A stretch of 35,538 nucleotides of DNA from CAYOKT01 sp964404605 (GCA_964404605.1 CAYOKT010000026.1:1-35538); one strand, 5' to 3'; positions 24,273 to 34,228 are shown, counted from the first letter of the stretch. Notes: generated by a model from the sequence alone, not told the origin. Program-made: numbers and translations.

Positions 24273-26804
24273 ATGCGAAGATTTCCCCTGGCAATACTAC
24301 TGGCGATCCTGCCCGCTGTAATCGCCACCGCCCAGGCGCCGGACACCCTCTGGACCCGGCACGTCGGGGTGAACTTCGACGTGGTAGGGGAGGGAATCGA
24401 TCTGACGGATGACGGGGGGATTATCCAGTGCGGCCGGATCTACAGCGTCCGAGGCGGCCGGGGTGAATACGACGTGTTGCTCACGAAGTTCAACGATGAC
24501 AGGGTGATTCCCTGGTCGGTCTCTACCCCCAACGACTCCACCGAGCACCCCCGCAAGGTCGTGCAGGTCGCGGAGAACGCCTATGCCGCAGTCGGCTACT
24601 CCGAAGAGAACGGTAGCAAGGACTTCATGCTGCAGTACGCCTCCAGCGCGGGGGTGGACTGGTACGAAGTCTATGACGCCCCCAACGACGAGGAGGCGTT
24701 CGACATCGCCCTGACCCCGGACGGCGGCTTTCTCCTCGTCGGCTACCGCTGGATCTCCTCGAGCGAAGGAAATCTGCACATCCTCCGTACCGACGGGGAC
24801 GGAGGGGTGGTCTGGGAGCGTGACTACGGCATCGGGGTCCAACAGCGCGGCCACACCGTCGCAGTGCTCCCGGACGGCGACTTCCTCGTGGGGGGCGATT
24901 ACTCCGGGCACCCCACCTTCGCAGGGTTCGCGATGAGACTCGACCCGGACGGGGATGAAGTGTGGACACGGGGCTATACCAATTTCGAGATCCATGACAT
25001 CGCTCTCCTGCCGAACGGTGGTTTTGCCTTCGCCTCGTCCGGGAACTTCTACGGCGTCGCCGGACCGGAGGGGGAGCTGCTCTGGGCAGCGGCACCCGAT
25101 TTCGGTACGGGAACCAATGCCCACTTCGTCGGGATCGAACCCATGGCGGACGGCACCTTTGTCGTCGCCGGAAAGGATATCGTCGGGACGGATGAACCTT
25201 TCCTGGCGCGTGCAGGCATCCACGGCGAGGTGCTCTGGTCGCAATCCTACGCCTATGCGCAGCACGGCTACGAGGCGGACATCGTCGATCTCGCGGTGAC
25301 CGCTGAGGGCAACGTCGTCCTCAGCGGGACAGTGACCCAGCCGGGTTCGCCTCGAGGATTGGTCATCTTCACCGAAGCGGTCGACGAACTCCCCGCCTCC
25401 GCCGGCATCGTCGCCACCCTGACTGACGGTTCCGGCGAAACGCTCATCGACGAGGGATCCAAAGCAGTCCTGCTGCTGGGCGCCACGGACGAGTACGACC
25501 CCGGCCTCGATCAACCCAAACCCGAACCTCCCGTCTCCGACTACCTGTCTGTCGACTTTCCCCACGAGGACTGGGGAGCGCCCTCCGGATCGAGCTTCAT
25601 GGTGGACGCGCGCTTCGCCCACGACAACCTCTCCGAAACCGCCAAGGTCTGGGAGGTCCGGGTCCGCACGGACCAGGTCGGCGAAACGGTTGTGCTCTCC
25701 TTTCCCCTGTCAGATGCTCTGCCCGGGGAGTATCCGGTCACACTCGTCGACCTGCAATCCGGAGACCTGCACGATGTGGTGAATGTCGGCGACCATGCGT
25801 TCACCGCCGAGAATGTCGAATCCTACTTCCTGCTGGTGGTCGGCGCCGCATCCGCCCCGGAGGAGTTCTCGCTGCTGGCGCCGGCCGACGGGTCGGTCAT
25901 CGGGAACCTCTCGGTTATGATGAGCTGGGAAGCGGCGGTGGACCCTGAAGGGGACGATATCACCTACACCCTGTACCTCGGTACGGAACCGATCGATCCG
26001 GAGGATCCGCCCGAGCCGCTCGCAGCTGGGTTGACCTCGACCGCATTCACCTTTGAGGGAGAGGACGAAACCGCCTACCACTGGGCGGTCCGCGCCGAGG
26101 ACGCACTCGGCTTCCGCACCTGGTGCTCGCCGGTGGAGTTCACCTTCACCCTGAGCGCGCCCAACCCTCCCTCGGACTTCCACCTGCTCAGCCCCTTGGA
26201 TGAGGACTCCCTCGAAGTGGGTTCGACGGGTGGCGTGGTCATCCTGGAATGGGAAGCATCGATCGATCCCGATCCGGACGGCGATGTGCGCTACGAGGTG
26301 TTCCTCGACGTGTATGACGAGGCGGGCGGGAACGACTTCTTCTCGGCTGCCGGCCTTTCCTTCCCGACCCGGGAGATCAACCTGCCGGACAGCATGGGGA
26401 TCGAAACCGGGTCCGAGCTGCTCGAGGTGTGGTGGTGGGTCCGGGCGGTCTCGCAGGAGGATACGGTCGAGTCGGAGGAATACTGGGTGTTCTACCTCCT
26501 CCCCTCGCTGGGCCTGGCCGAAAACACCGCGCCGATCCCCTCGCAATGGGCGATACGATCCCTCTATCCCAACCCGTTCAACCCGGCCTTGAACATCACA
26601 CTCACCGTGCCCCGGCCCGGTGATGCAACCCTGCGCATCTTCGACCTCCTGGGGCGCGAAATCTACCGGAAACATCTGCCCAACCTGCAACCCGGGTATC
26701 ACCATGCCGTATGGCGGCCCGAAGGGTCGACCGGGGTGTATTTCCTCCGGGTGACCTCGTCGAGCGGTTTCCAGGCGGTCCGCAAGGTGATCTACCTGAA
26801 GTAG
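24273..26804 (+). CDS. Secreted modular protein 1: beta-propeller, Fn3-like domains, type IX sorting domain
   Basis: The 843-residue protein has a signal peptide (MRRFPLAILLAILPAVIATAQA). A propeller of about 350 residues follows with recurring blade motifs DGGFLLVG, DGDFLVGG and DGTFVVAG. Next comes a shared module (PKPEPPVSDYLSV...FPHEDW...FMVDAR, about 410-510), then two Fn3-like domains that start with FSLLAPADG and FHLLSPLDE. The C-terminus (about 760-843) is a type A sorting domain with YPNPFNPALN, LRIFDLLGREI and GVYFLRV. It should cross the outer membrane by the type IX system and stay on the surface or be released. The ribosome site AGGAGAGG precedes ATG 24273. The ligand is unknown. 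Confidence 0.85.
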   Translation: MRRFPLAILLAILPAVIATAQAPDTLWTRHVGVNFDVVGEGIDLTDDGGIIQCGRIYSVRGGRGEYDVLLTKFNDDRVIPWSVSTPNDSTEHPRKVVQVAENAYAAVGYSEENGSKDFMLQYASSAGVDWYEVYDAPNDEEAFDIALTPDGGFLLVGYRWISSSEGNLHILRTDGDGGVVWERDYGIGVQQRGHTVAVLPDGDFLVGGDYSGHPTFAGFAMRLDPDGDEVWTRGYTNFEIHDIALLPNGGFAFASSGNFYGVAGPEGELLWAAAPDFGTGTNAHFVGIEPMADGTFVVAGKDIVGTDEPFLARAGIHGEVLWSQSYAYAQHGYEADIVDLAVTAEGNVVLSGTVTQPGSPRGLVIFTEAVDELPASAGIVATLTDGSGETLIDEGSKAVLLLGATDEYDPGLDQPKPEPPVSDYLSVDFPHEDWGAPSGSSFMVDARFAHDNLSETAKVWEVRVRTDQVGETVVLSFPLSDALPGEYPVTLVDLQSGDLHDVVNVGDHAFTAENVESYFLLVVGAASAPEEFSLLAPADGSVIGNLSVMMSWEAAVDPEGDDITYTLYLGTEPIDPEDPPEPLAAGLTSTAFTFEGEDETAYHWAVRAEDALGFRTWCSPVEFTFTLSAPNPPSDFHLLSPLDEDSLEVGSTGGVVILEWEASIDPDPDGDVRYEVFLDVYDEAGGNDFFSAAGLSFPTREINLPDSMGIETGSELLEVWWWVRAVSQEDTVESEEYWVFYLLPSLGLAENTAPIPSQWAIRSLYPNPFNPALNITLTVPRPGDATLRIFDLLGREIYRKHLPNLQPGYHHAVWRPEGSTGVYFLRVTSSSGFQAVRKVIYLK

Positions 26805-26928
26805 CACAAGCCGCACAGCCGATTCCCGGTCGGAAACCGATTGATGTGCTGCCGGGGGAATATCGTGCCTGTTTCTGTGTGAAACAAACTAACAAAAGAT
26901 TGTTAATACTTAGGTTAGGAGATTGATC

Positions 26929-29900
26929 ATGAAACGATGGATGATGGTACTGCTCAGCCCGCTGCTCTTCGCGGCGGCAGCGCCGGCGCAAACGATGGAG
27001 TCCGTCTGGTCGTCCATTTACATCGATCCGGGGACGGAGCAGGGATTCTGCATGGCGCTCACACCAAGCGGGAGCGTCATTCTCGCCGGAGAACGCAATT
27101 CCCAGGGAGCGATTTTCGAGTTCCAACCGGACGGCACCGGCGCCCTGGTCTGGGAATCGACGGAGTCGGGCGACCGGATCGACGACATCCTGATCGATCC
27201 CGACGGCGGTTACATCGTTCTCAGCCAACAGGGGAACGGTGACGACGCCGAGGTGCGGTTGCGGCGGGTCGGCGCCCCCTCCGGCAACTGGTCGCATGTC
27301 TATGAGCGCGCCCTGTTTGATGACCCTCTCACGCTTCGCGCCCTGCCGGACGGCGGCTATCTCATCCTCGTCGACGCCGCGGTCGAGCTGCCTCTTCTCA
27401 GCGGAATCCGGCTGATCCGCACAGACAGCGCAGGCAACGTGGTCTGGGATGAGCTGTACACGAGCACGGACATAGCCCATCAACAGGAACCGGAAGACCT
27501 GCTCGTCCTCCCCGATGGGAACTACCTGATCGCGGGCGGCAGCAGCAACGATACGGGATTGCTGATGTGGGTCGACTCCGCTGGTGACAGCCTGCAGACC
27601 CTCGAAGTTCCCACCTCTCTCGATGGAGTCGGCGCGGTGAAGTTCGTCGCCGTCTGCCTGCTCACCAGCGGCCATGTCGGGTTTGCGGGAACAGCGAACG
27701 TCAGTGGGGCAGGATACGCGTGGTATGGAAAGCTGACGACCGGCGGCCAGATCGAGGTCGAGGGAGTCGATGAGATCGGCCAATACCCGGAAGGTATCTC
27801 ACCTGCCACGGATGGGGGTTTCTTCGTCGCCAGCATCGCCAATAACTGGGGCCAGGACGGGTACCTGTTCCGTGTGTCGCCGGCGGGTGTTGTCACCTGG
27901 GAAGACCACTACGGCGACCCCACCTGGTTCGATCAGTTCCGGGATTGCCTTACGACCCCCGAGGGTGACGTGTACGCCGGAGGACTGACCTTTTCCCTGA
28001 CCACGATCACCGATTTCTGGATGATGCGTTTCACGGAGTCCGAATCCTCCGGGCCGCCGACCCTATCCATCAGCGCCACGGTTCAGTCGGCCGCCGCCGG
28101 CCTCCTCGCCGATGAGAATGCGATCGCCGCACTCGACCCGGAGGCCACGGACGGCTACGACGCCGGCATCGACATACCCAAACCCGCTCCGCCGGCATCC
28201 GATTTCCTCTCGGTTTCCTTCCCTCATCCCGAATGGAGTGTTCCCACCGGTCCCGATTTCATGGTAGACGCTCGTAACGGCAACGACGATCTGAGCGAAG
28301 CACTGAAGAGGTGGACCTTCGAAGTAGCCACCGACCAGGTCGATTCCACGGTGAACCTGGAGTTCACCCTTGCCGACATCCCGGCGGAGTACAATGTCAC
28401 CCTGTACAACATCGCGACCGGGGAATCCCATGACCTCGGCGCTGATCCGAACTACGCCTTCACCGCGGCGGTGGACCCGGCGGAGTTCGACCTGATCGTC
28501 GGCGGCGCCACGGATCCCCCGTCCGTGGCATGGGTCTTTCCCTCCCCCGCCGATACCGTGCTCCCGGCGGACGAGACGGTCCCGCTCTCGTGGCTCGCAT
28601 CGGCGCCGGGCGGACTCGCCACGCTGCGGGTTTACAGCACCACCGATCTCGGGAACACCTGGGACCTGCTGGGTCAGTTCACCGAGGACCCCGTGCTCTT
28701 CCCCTGGACAACTCCCGACCTGTACAGCATCTACTCGCAGCTCCGCATCGAGGTAACAGACATCCTCGGGCGCGAGGCGGTCGCCTACACCGACACCCTG
28801 ACCATCGGCCCCTTCGCATCGGACTATGCTGTCGATGCCGGCTGGAGTCTGCTCGGCCTGCCCCTCTTTTCCCTGGACAACACGATCAGCGGCCTGTTCG
28901 GCGATGACCTGGACGGACCGGCGTTTTTCTACGACTACCGTCCCGACGGCGGCTACTCCGTGGTGGACGCCCTCTCCTTCCCGAACGGCCACTGGCTCGC
29001 GAACGTGGAAAACCCCGCCACGCTGACGGTGGAAGGGTTCCCGGCATCCCCCTATTCCTACCAGGTGCTGCATACCGGGTGGAACCTGGTCGGCAACGGC
29101 CTCCCTGTCGCCACCCCTCTCGACTCGCTGATCATCACCGACGCCGAGGAGGTGGGGTACCAGTATGACGGCGCGGTGGCCGCGGGGCTGATCAGCCCGG
29201 CGATTTACGGCTACGACGCGGCAGGCGGCGCCTACACCCTGCCGGACAGCTTTGCCGCCTGGCAGGGCCACTGGCTCTACGCCATGGAACCGGACCTGTA
29301 CCTCGTCACCTACCAGGCCCGCTGGTGGACGGAGGCGGGGCTGGACGCCGAAGGGACACGGCCTGGAGGCGGCGAACTCGATGAAGAGGAAGAGGGCTGG
29401 TTCGTCCCGGTCGCGCTCGAGCAGAACGGCCGCGTCGTCTCAACCGGCGGGTTCGGCGTCCACCCGAACGCCACCGCGGGGTTCGACATCGCCTTCGACC
29501 TACCCGCGCCGCCCAATCCGCCCGATGGATCCGTGCTACGATTCGCGGCGGATCACCCCGAGTGGAACAACCCGGCAGGCGAACGATTCGTCCGGGACGT
29601 GATCTTTCCCATCGCCGCCGGGGAGGCCTATACCTGGACCTTTATGGTCACCGCGGCGGCTGAGGGCGACATCCAGATCAGCTTCGAAGACCTCTCGGAC
29701 AATCTCCCGGATGAGTTTTCCCTCCAGGCGACCCTGAACGGAGATTCGTACGACCTGCGGGCGCATCCGGCCCTCACCCTGCCCGGCGGATCCGAAACCG
29801 GGATCAGCATCGTCGCCACCTCCGAGGTGGAATCCGTAAGCGAGACCGGCGGCCTGCCGAACCGGTTCGCCATCACCCACTGCTATCCCAACCCCTTCAA

Positions 29901-30123
29901 TCCATCGGTCAACATCACCCTCGCCGTACCCCTGGCCGATCGGGTCCGTCTCCGTGTCTTCAACGTCCTCGGCCAGTTGGTGACCAACCGTGACCTCGGT
30001 CGTCTCGCCCCCGGCTACCATACTCTCTCCTGGGAGGCGAAAGGTCCCTCGGGCCTCTACTTCCTGCAGGTCGAGAGTGAATCCGGTTTCATGGCGCGAC
30101 GCAAGGTGATGCGGCTGAAATAG
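26929..30123 (+). CDS. Secreted modular protein 2: propeller, repeated surface modules, type IX sorting domain
   Basis: The 1064-residue protein starts at ATG 26929 (AGGAG 7 nt upstream; a TTG two codons earlier is also in frame) with a signal peptide ending near APAQT. It resembles secreted protein 1: a propeller with DGGYIVLSQ, DGGYLILVD and DGNYLIAGG blades, then the PKPAPPASDFLSV...FPHPEW...FMVDAR module. After that come an Ig-like domain, a region with GWSLLGLPL and GWNLVGNGL repeats, a second degenerate copy of the module (PAPPNPP...DHPEWNNP), and the sorting domain (YPNPFNPSVN, LRVFNVLGQL, GLYFLQV). It is probably co-transcribed with its neighbours. No catalytic motif was recognised. 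Confidence 0.85.
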   Translation: MKRWMMVLLSPLLFAAAAPAQTMESVWSSIYIDPGTEQGFCMALTPSGSVILAGERNSQGAIFEFQPDGTGALVWESTESGDRIDDILIDPDGGYIVLSQQGNGDDAEVRLRRVGAPSGNWSHVYERALFDDPLTLRALPDGGYLILVDAAVELPLLSGIRLIRTDSAGNVVWDELYTSTDIAHQQEPEDLLVLPDGNYLIAGGSSNDTGLLMWVDSAGDSLQTLEVPTSLDGVGAVKFVAVCLLTSGHVGFAGTANVSGAGYAWYGKLTTGGQIEVEGVDEIGQYPEGISPATDGGFFVASIANNWGQDGYLFRVSPAGVVTWEDHYGDPTWFDQFRDCLTTPEGDVYAGGLTFSLTTITDFWMMRFTESESSGPPTLSISATVQSAAAGLLADENAIAALDPEATDGYDAGIDIPKPAPPASDFLSVSFPHPEWSVPTGPDFMVDARNGNDDLSEALKRWTFEVATDQVDSTVNLEFTLADIPAEYNVTLYNIATGESHDLGADPNYAFTAAVDPAEFDLIVGGATDPPSVAWVFPSPADTVLPADETVPLSWLASAPGGLATLRVYSTTDLGNTWDLLGQFTEDPVLFPWTTPDLYSIYSQLRIEVTDILGREAVAYTDTLTIGPFASDYAVDAGWSLLGLPLFSLDNTISGLFGDDLDGPAFFYDYRPDGGYSVVDALSFPNGHWLANVENPATLTVEGFPASPYSYQVLHTGWNLVGNGLPVATPLDSLIITDAEEVGYQYDGAVAAGLISPAIYGYDAAGGAYTLPDSFAAWQGHWLYAMEPDLYLVTYQARWWTEAGLDAEGTRPGGGELDEEEEGWFVPVALEQNGRVVSTGGFGVHPNATAGFDIAFDLPAPPNPPDGSVLRFAADHPEWNNPAGERFVRDVIFPIAAGEAYTWTFMVTAAAEGDIQISFEDLSDNLPDEFSLQATLNGDSYDLRAHPALTLPGGSETGISIVATSEVESVSETGGLPNRFAITHCYPNPFNPSVNITLAVPLADRVRLRVFNVLGQLVTNRDLGRLAPGYHTLSWEAKGPSGLYFLQVESESGFMARRKVMRLK

Positions 30124-30169
30124 GCGGAATCAAGCGATCCACCACGATCGATGCAATGAGGAGACAAAC

Positions 30170-32917
30170 ATGAGAACAATGCGAAACAGCCTCTTGACCT
30201 CCCTCCTCGCCCTCCTCGCGATGGCGGGGATGGCGGCCGCGCAGGACCCGGAATGGGTCGAGCAGACCCTGTTCGACGGCCACCCGACAGACGTCGATGG
30301 CATCCGATACCTCGATGTCGGCGATCTCGACGGCGACGGAGACCGGGACATCGCCCTGATCGCTTACGAGTCAGACGAGTTCGGCTGGCTCGAGGCTGAC
30401 GGGGACGGCTGGACGTACCACTTCATCGCGGAGCAGAGCCAAGCATTTACCATCGCCATGCTGGACGCGGACAACGATAATGATCTGGATATCGCAGTCG
30501 GCAGCATCTCGTCCACCGTGGGTCTGCGTTGGTACCGCAACGAAGGGAACGGACTTTTCACCTTTCGGCCGCGGATCGACAGCAACTTTCCCGGCCTCCA
30601 CAACCTGGTCGCCGTGGACGTGAACAATGACAACCACGTCGATCTGCTCGGCGCGAGTCACACGGGTGATGCCTACGCGTTCTGGCAGAACAACGGTGAC
30701 GGCACTTTCAGCCAGTCCATCTTCGCCTACCCCATGAACGGCCCGACGAACCCGTATCCGGTCGACATGGATGGAGACAACGATATGGACCTGGTGATCG
30801 CATCGGCTTACAACCCGCAGGAGCTGGTCTGGATCGAAAACGAAGATTCCGAGTTCGGAGTGTCAACTGTCCACACCGTGATGACGCCCGGTTCCTTCAA
30901 CAACATCTGGAGTGTCTGCGCTCTGGACGGGGAGGGTGACGGCGACATCGACATCTTCGCCGCCGGGGCGAATGGCATCCGGTGGTACGAACAGCAGGGC
31001 GGGGATACCTGGGTCTCGCATACCCTGACGAACGACAGCGACATCTACCGGATCGTATCGGGTGATCTGACAAGCAGCAACCTGGAGGATTTTGCCATCC
31101 TGCGAAGCACGGGTTCGACATTCGTCAAGTGGTACAACAATGGCGGCGGGTGGTACCAACCCCGCCCGAACCTCGGCGACCTGCCTTCCCAGGCGGGCGG
31201 GTGGGTGCCGGCACAGCTCATCATGCGCGATCTGGATTCCGACGGCGACCTGGATGTTCTCGGCGCGGGGTACAACGGCAGCTCAGGCGGTGTGGTCAAA
31301 TGGTGGGCGAACCTTGGCCATCCGCCGGGCGCGTTCTCCCCGGTCAGCCCCGCGGGCGGCGAGAGGGTGGCGGACACCACGCCGACCATCGTCTGGGAAG
31401 AGTCCGTGGACCCCGACGGGAACGACCTGGTGACATACGAACTCCGCTGGGACACGGAGATACCCTACAACAACCCTGCGATTGTTCCCGATCTTACGGA
31501 GACCACCTATACCTTCCCGGGTCCCTTCGTGGAAGGGACCGACGTCTACTGGCAGATCGCCGCGATCGATCATGACGGCCACGAGACGATCATGACCGGT
31601 TCGCACTCCTGGTTCACGGTCCATTTCCCCACTCCACCGGGCCCCTTTTCCCTGCTCACCCCCGGGAACGGCGCGACGGTCGACGGGAACAATGTGCCGA
31701 TAACATGGGAGCCATCGGTCGATCCCAACGGCGACGAAGTGAGTTATACGGTTTACCTTTCAACCCAGCCGATCGACGAGAATGACCCCCCCGCATACTA
31801 CCTGTCCGGCTGGACCCAAACGAACATCACATTGTTTAACCTGGAGTTCGGGACGACCTATACCTGGCATATCCTCGCGGTCAACCTGGACGGTTTGGAC
31901 GTGTGGGCAAACGAATCGTTCAGCTTCACCACCGGGGAGGGCTCCCCGCCGGCACCCTTCTCCCTGCGCGAACCGGCGGACGGCGCCACCTTCGAACCGG
32001 GCGGGATCGGGATGATGTGGTGGCCAACCGAAGACCCGGACGGCGGCACGGTCGAATATGACGTCTTCATCTCCTCGGAGCCGATCGACACCGATGATCC
32101 ACCCGACCCGATCGCCCACGTCGATTGGACCCCCGCCGATTATCTCTACCAGGCCGTTGAAGGAACCTACTACTGGGCCGTCCGCGCCATCGACGACGAA
32201 GGCGCAACCACCTGGTCGACAGAGGTGAATCGGCGGTTCCATGTGTCGGTGGGCGGCGGTGATGAACCACCATCGGACTTCTCCCTTCTTTCACCTGAGG
32301 ATGGGGTGAGTATCACCCTGCCGGACAGCGCAGGGTACTCAATCCTGTTCGCCTGGGAAGAGAGCGTGGATCCCGACGGCGACACGGTCACCTATCACGC
32401 GGTCTGGACCTTCTCCCTTCCCGGTGACTCGAGCTTCACGCCGGTGATTGTCTCACTGCAAGGGCTTCCGTCGACTTCCCAGACTCTCGGCGAGATCGAT
32501 ACGCTCGGCTTGCCGGCTGACCGGATGCGCCAGGTCGACTGGGAGGTGTGGGCTCACTCCGGGGACGATTCCACCCGCTGCGAGGAACCCTGGCGGCTGT
32601 ACCTCACCCCGACCACGGCGGCCGGTGAGACCGAGGCCGGGGACATCCCGCGTGGGTTCGCGATCAGTGAAGTTTTCCCGAATCCGTTTAACTCCACGGT
32701 CAAGGTGACCATCGCGTTGCAGCAGTCCGCGGCCGTACGTGCGGTCGTCTACGACATGCTCGGGCGTGAAACGGCGGTCCTGACCAACGAATCCATGCAT
32801 TCCGGGTTGCATACGTTGAGCTGGTCGGCGACCGACCGACCCGCCGGGCTGTATTTCCTGCAGGTAACCACCAGCCAGGGAGACCGGGCGGTTCGTAAAC
32901 TCTTGTTGGTGAAGTAG
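30170..32917 (+). CDS. Secreted modular protein 3: FG-GAP/VCBS repeats, four Fn3-like domains, type IX sorting domain
   Basis: The 915-residue protein has a signal peptide (to about AMAGMAAAQ). At least six calcium-binding FG-GAP/VCBS-like repeats follow, with motifs DLDGDGDRDIA, DADNDNDLDIA, DMDGDNDMDLV and DLDSDGDLDVL, which suggest a seven-bladed propeller. Four similar domains (about 385-830) each carry PFSLL.P..G and W..S.DPDGD; two also carry PIDxxDPP. The C-terminus has FPNPFNSTVK and GLYFLQV of the sorting domain. Such proteins bind ligands or surfaces; the repeats need calcium. GAGGAG before ATG 30170 supports the start. It is the last gene before the hairpin at 32930. Confidence 0.87.
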   Translation: MRTMRNSLLTSLLALLAMAGMAAAQDPEWVEQTLFDGHPTDVDGIRYLDVGDLDGDGDRDIALIAYESDEFGWLEADGDGWTYHFIAEQSQAFTIAMLDADNDNDLDIAVGSISSTVGLRWYRNEGNGLFTFRPRIDSNFPGLHNLVAVDVNNDNHVDLLGASHTGDAYAFWQNNGDGTFSQSIFAYPMNGPTNPYPVDMDGDNDMDLVIASAYNPQELVWIENEDSEFGVSTVHTVMTPGSFNNIWSVCALDGEGDGDIDIFAAGANGIRWYEQQGGDTWVSHTLTNDSDIYRIVSGDLTSSNLEDFAILRSTGSTFVKWYNNGGGWYQPRPNLGDLPSQAGGWVPAQLIMRDLDSDGDLDVLGAGYNGSSGGVVKWWANLGHPPGAFSPVSPAGGERVADTTPTIVWEESVDPDGNDLVTYELRWDTEIPYNNPAIVPDLTETTYTFPGPFVEGTDVYWQIAAIDHDGHETIMTGSHSWFTVHFPTPPGPFSLLTPGNGATVDGNNVPITWEPSVDPNGDEVSYTVYLSTQPIDENDPPAYYLSGWTQTNITLFNLEFGTTYTWHILAVNLDGLDVWANESFSFTTGEGSPPAPFSLREPADGATFEPGGIGMMWWPTEDPDGGTVEYDVFISSEPIDTDDPPDPIAHVDWTPADYLYQAVEGTYYWAVRAIDDEGATTWSTEVNRRFHVSVGGGDEPPSDFSLLSPEDGVSITLPDSAGYSILFAWEESVDPDGDTVTYHAVWTFSLPGDSSFTPVIVSLQGLPSTSQTLGEIDTLGLPADRMRQVDWEVWAHSGDDSTRCEEPWRLYLTPTTAAGETEAGDIPRGFAISEVFPNPFNSTVKVTIALQQSAAVRAVVYDMLGRETAVLTNESMHSGLHTLSWSATDRPAGLYFLQVTTSQGDRAVRKLLLVK

Positions 32918-32929
32918 ATACAGCCCGAA

Positions 32930-32969
32930 AGGGCGGTCCCGGATCGTTGCGGCGTCCCGGGGCCGCCCT
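32930..32969 (+). terminator. Hairpin at the end of the secreted-protein operon
   Basis: Arms 32930-32942 (AGGGCGGTCCCGG) and 32957-32969 (CCGGGGCCGCCCT) form a 13-bp stem with one G-T pair and a 14-nt loop, 13 bp after the stop of secreted protein 3. There is no T-run. It lies between convergent genes, so it could serve both. Confidence 0.65.
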
Positions 32970-33037
32970 GCGGGTTCGAAGGGTATGAGGGTTCAAAGGA
33001 TCGGCTTCACCAAGGGGACTGTTCGAGTCCTGACGGC

Positions 33038-33874
33038 TTAGGATAACGTGGGCAACGCCTTCCGGATGAACGCGGACAGCAGATTGTTGTAGTCATCCGC
33101 TTTTTCCCATTGGGGGCAGTGTCCTGCGCCCGGGATAATCTGTATCTCGCCTCGCCACAGGGTGGGTAACTGAAGGAGGCGCAGGTAGTCCAGCCGGGTG
33201 GATTGGTCCTGCTCACCCTGGAGGATGGCCAATGGGATCGATAGGGATGAGGCGACGGCCACCTCGTCTCGCGGAGTCCTATCCTCCTCACTCATGTCCA
33301 GGATCCCGGTCCTCAGACCTCCATCGGAACTTCTCACCATTTCCTTTACATCCTGTGGAGTAGGGTAATCCGGCGCGAAGAGGACGCGACAGATAGCCTC
33401 GACAGCTTCTTCATCATACACCTCCTGGAACAACGCGCCGAAGGCGGGAAGATCGGTGTGGTAGCATTGGGCAAAATCCACCTGGGTGCCGAGAGGTGCA
33501 TTCCCTGACAGAACGATCCCGGCCGGAGAGTATAGTCCTTCGAACCCCTCAAGGAGAAGATGCCCCCCAAGACTATGTCCAACATAAATCACAGGGTTAC
33601 GGCAAACTTGATGTGCGATTGCGGCAACAAGACGCCCGAGGGAAGGCAAGGAGTAAATCGCCATGGGATCCGCGGCGGGAGGCGACTCGCCATGCCCGGG
33701 CAAGTCCACTGAGATCAAACGACATTCATCGAACAGGTGGCTCTCAAACTGCTTACCGAAGATGCCGGAGGAGAGGGGAAGACCATGAAGGAAGAAAACG
33801 TCGCACCTTGGATGCAGATGCTCCCACACGAACACCCGGCAACCCTCGACAAGCGTCGCCTCACTTTTCCTCAT
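33038..33874 (-). CDS. Alpha/beta-hydrolase B, paralogue of hydrolase A in inverted orientation
   Basis: The 278-residue protein starts at ATG 33874 with AGGAG 6 nt upstream; the frame stays open further up, but that part has no family similarity. The triad is Ser101 in GHSLGG, Asp223 in GEQDQ and His252 in GAGHCPQ. It shares with hydrolase A the block LW..(D/E)IQIIPGAGH, the VDLPGHG turn and the cap spacing, so the two are paralogues placed at opposite ends of the island and facing inward. No signal peptide is present. The substrate is unknown; both may act on the same signal or compound class. Confidence 0.83.
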   Translation of the reverse strand: MRKSEATLVEGCRVFVWEHLHPRCDVFFLHGLPLSSGIFGKQFESHLFDECRLISVDLPGHGESPPAADPMAIYSLPSLGRLVAAIAHQVCRNPVIYVGHSLGGHLLLEGFEGLYSPAGIVLSGNAPLGTQVDFAQCYHTDLPAFGALFQEVYDEEAVEAICRVLFAPDYPTPQDVKEMVRSSDGGLRTGILDMSEEDRTPRDEVAVASSLSIPLAILQGEQDQSTRLDYLRLLQLPTLWRGEIQIIPGAGHCPQWEKADDYNNLLSAFIRKALPTLS

Positions 33875-34124
33875 TAGTTTCTCCTCCCTGTCTCCGCCAC
33901 GGGGGTGTAATGGGATGACACCTGCTGTTTCGAACAAGCGGAAATCTGACTGTATCAGAACCGCACCATGCCTCTTTTCACTCAAGGATACAGCCATGAC
34001 CCGGAAAGAAGATGGAACAGATTTCACTGCGTCACAAGGGGTACTGATGCGCAAATGGTGATTTTCTTATAGGATCATGCAAGCGGCGCCTCAGCGGCTC
34101 CATGACTCGGAGATGATGTCGCAA
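33875..34124. other. Intergenic region upstream of hydrolase B
   Basis: This 250-bp stretch between hydrolase B and the xdhC promoter is more AT-rich than the flanking operons. On the minus strand a TATAAG-like box is seen near 34070, but no good -35 partner. Open frames here are short and show no recognisable family. Nothing else can be supported. Confidence 0.4.
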
Positions 34125-34160
34125 TGGACGCGGGCATGTGGCGCAGGTATAATACCTGCG
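34125..34160 (+). promoter_or_regulatory. Sigma-70 promoter with -10 box inside a 19-bp palindrome
   Basis: A perfect TATAAT (34148-34153) has TGGACG (34125-34130, four of six to TTGACA) 17 bp upstream. The -10 box lies inside a palindrome with 9-bp arms, CGCAGGTAT and ATACCTGCG around one central base (34142-34160). A dimeric repressor bound here would block the promoter. The transcript would run through the remnant at 34229-34541 into xdhC. Confidence 0.6.
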
Positions 34161-34228
34161 ACTGGTCATAGCGCCGGTGAGGGGAATAGACGACCGGACA
34201 CCGCTATATCGATCAGGAACTGTGGAGC

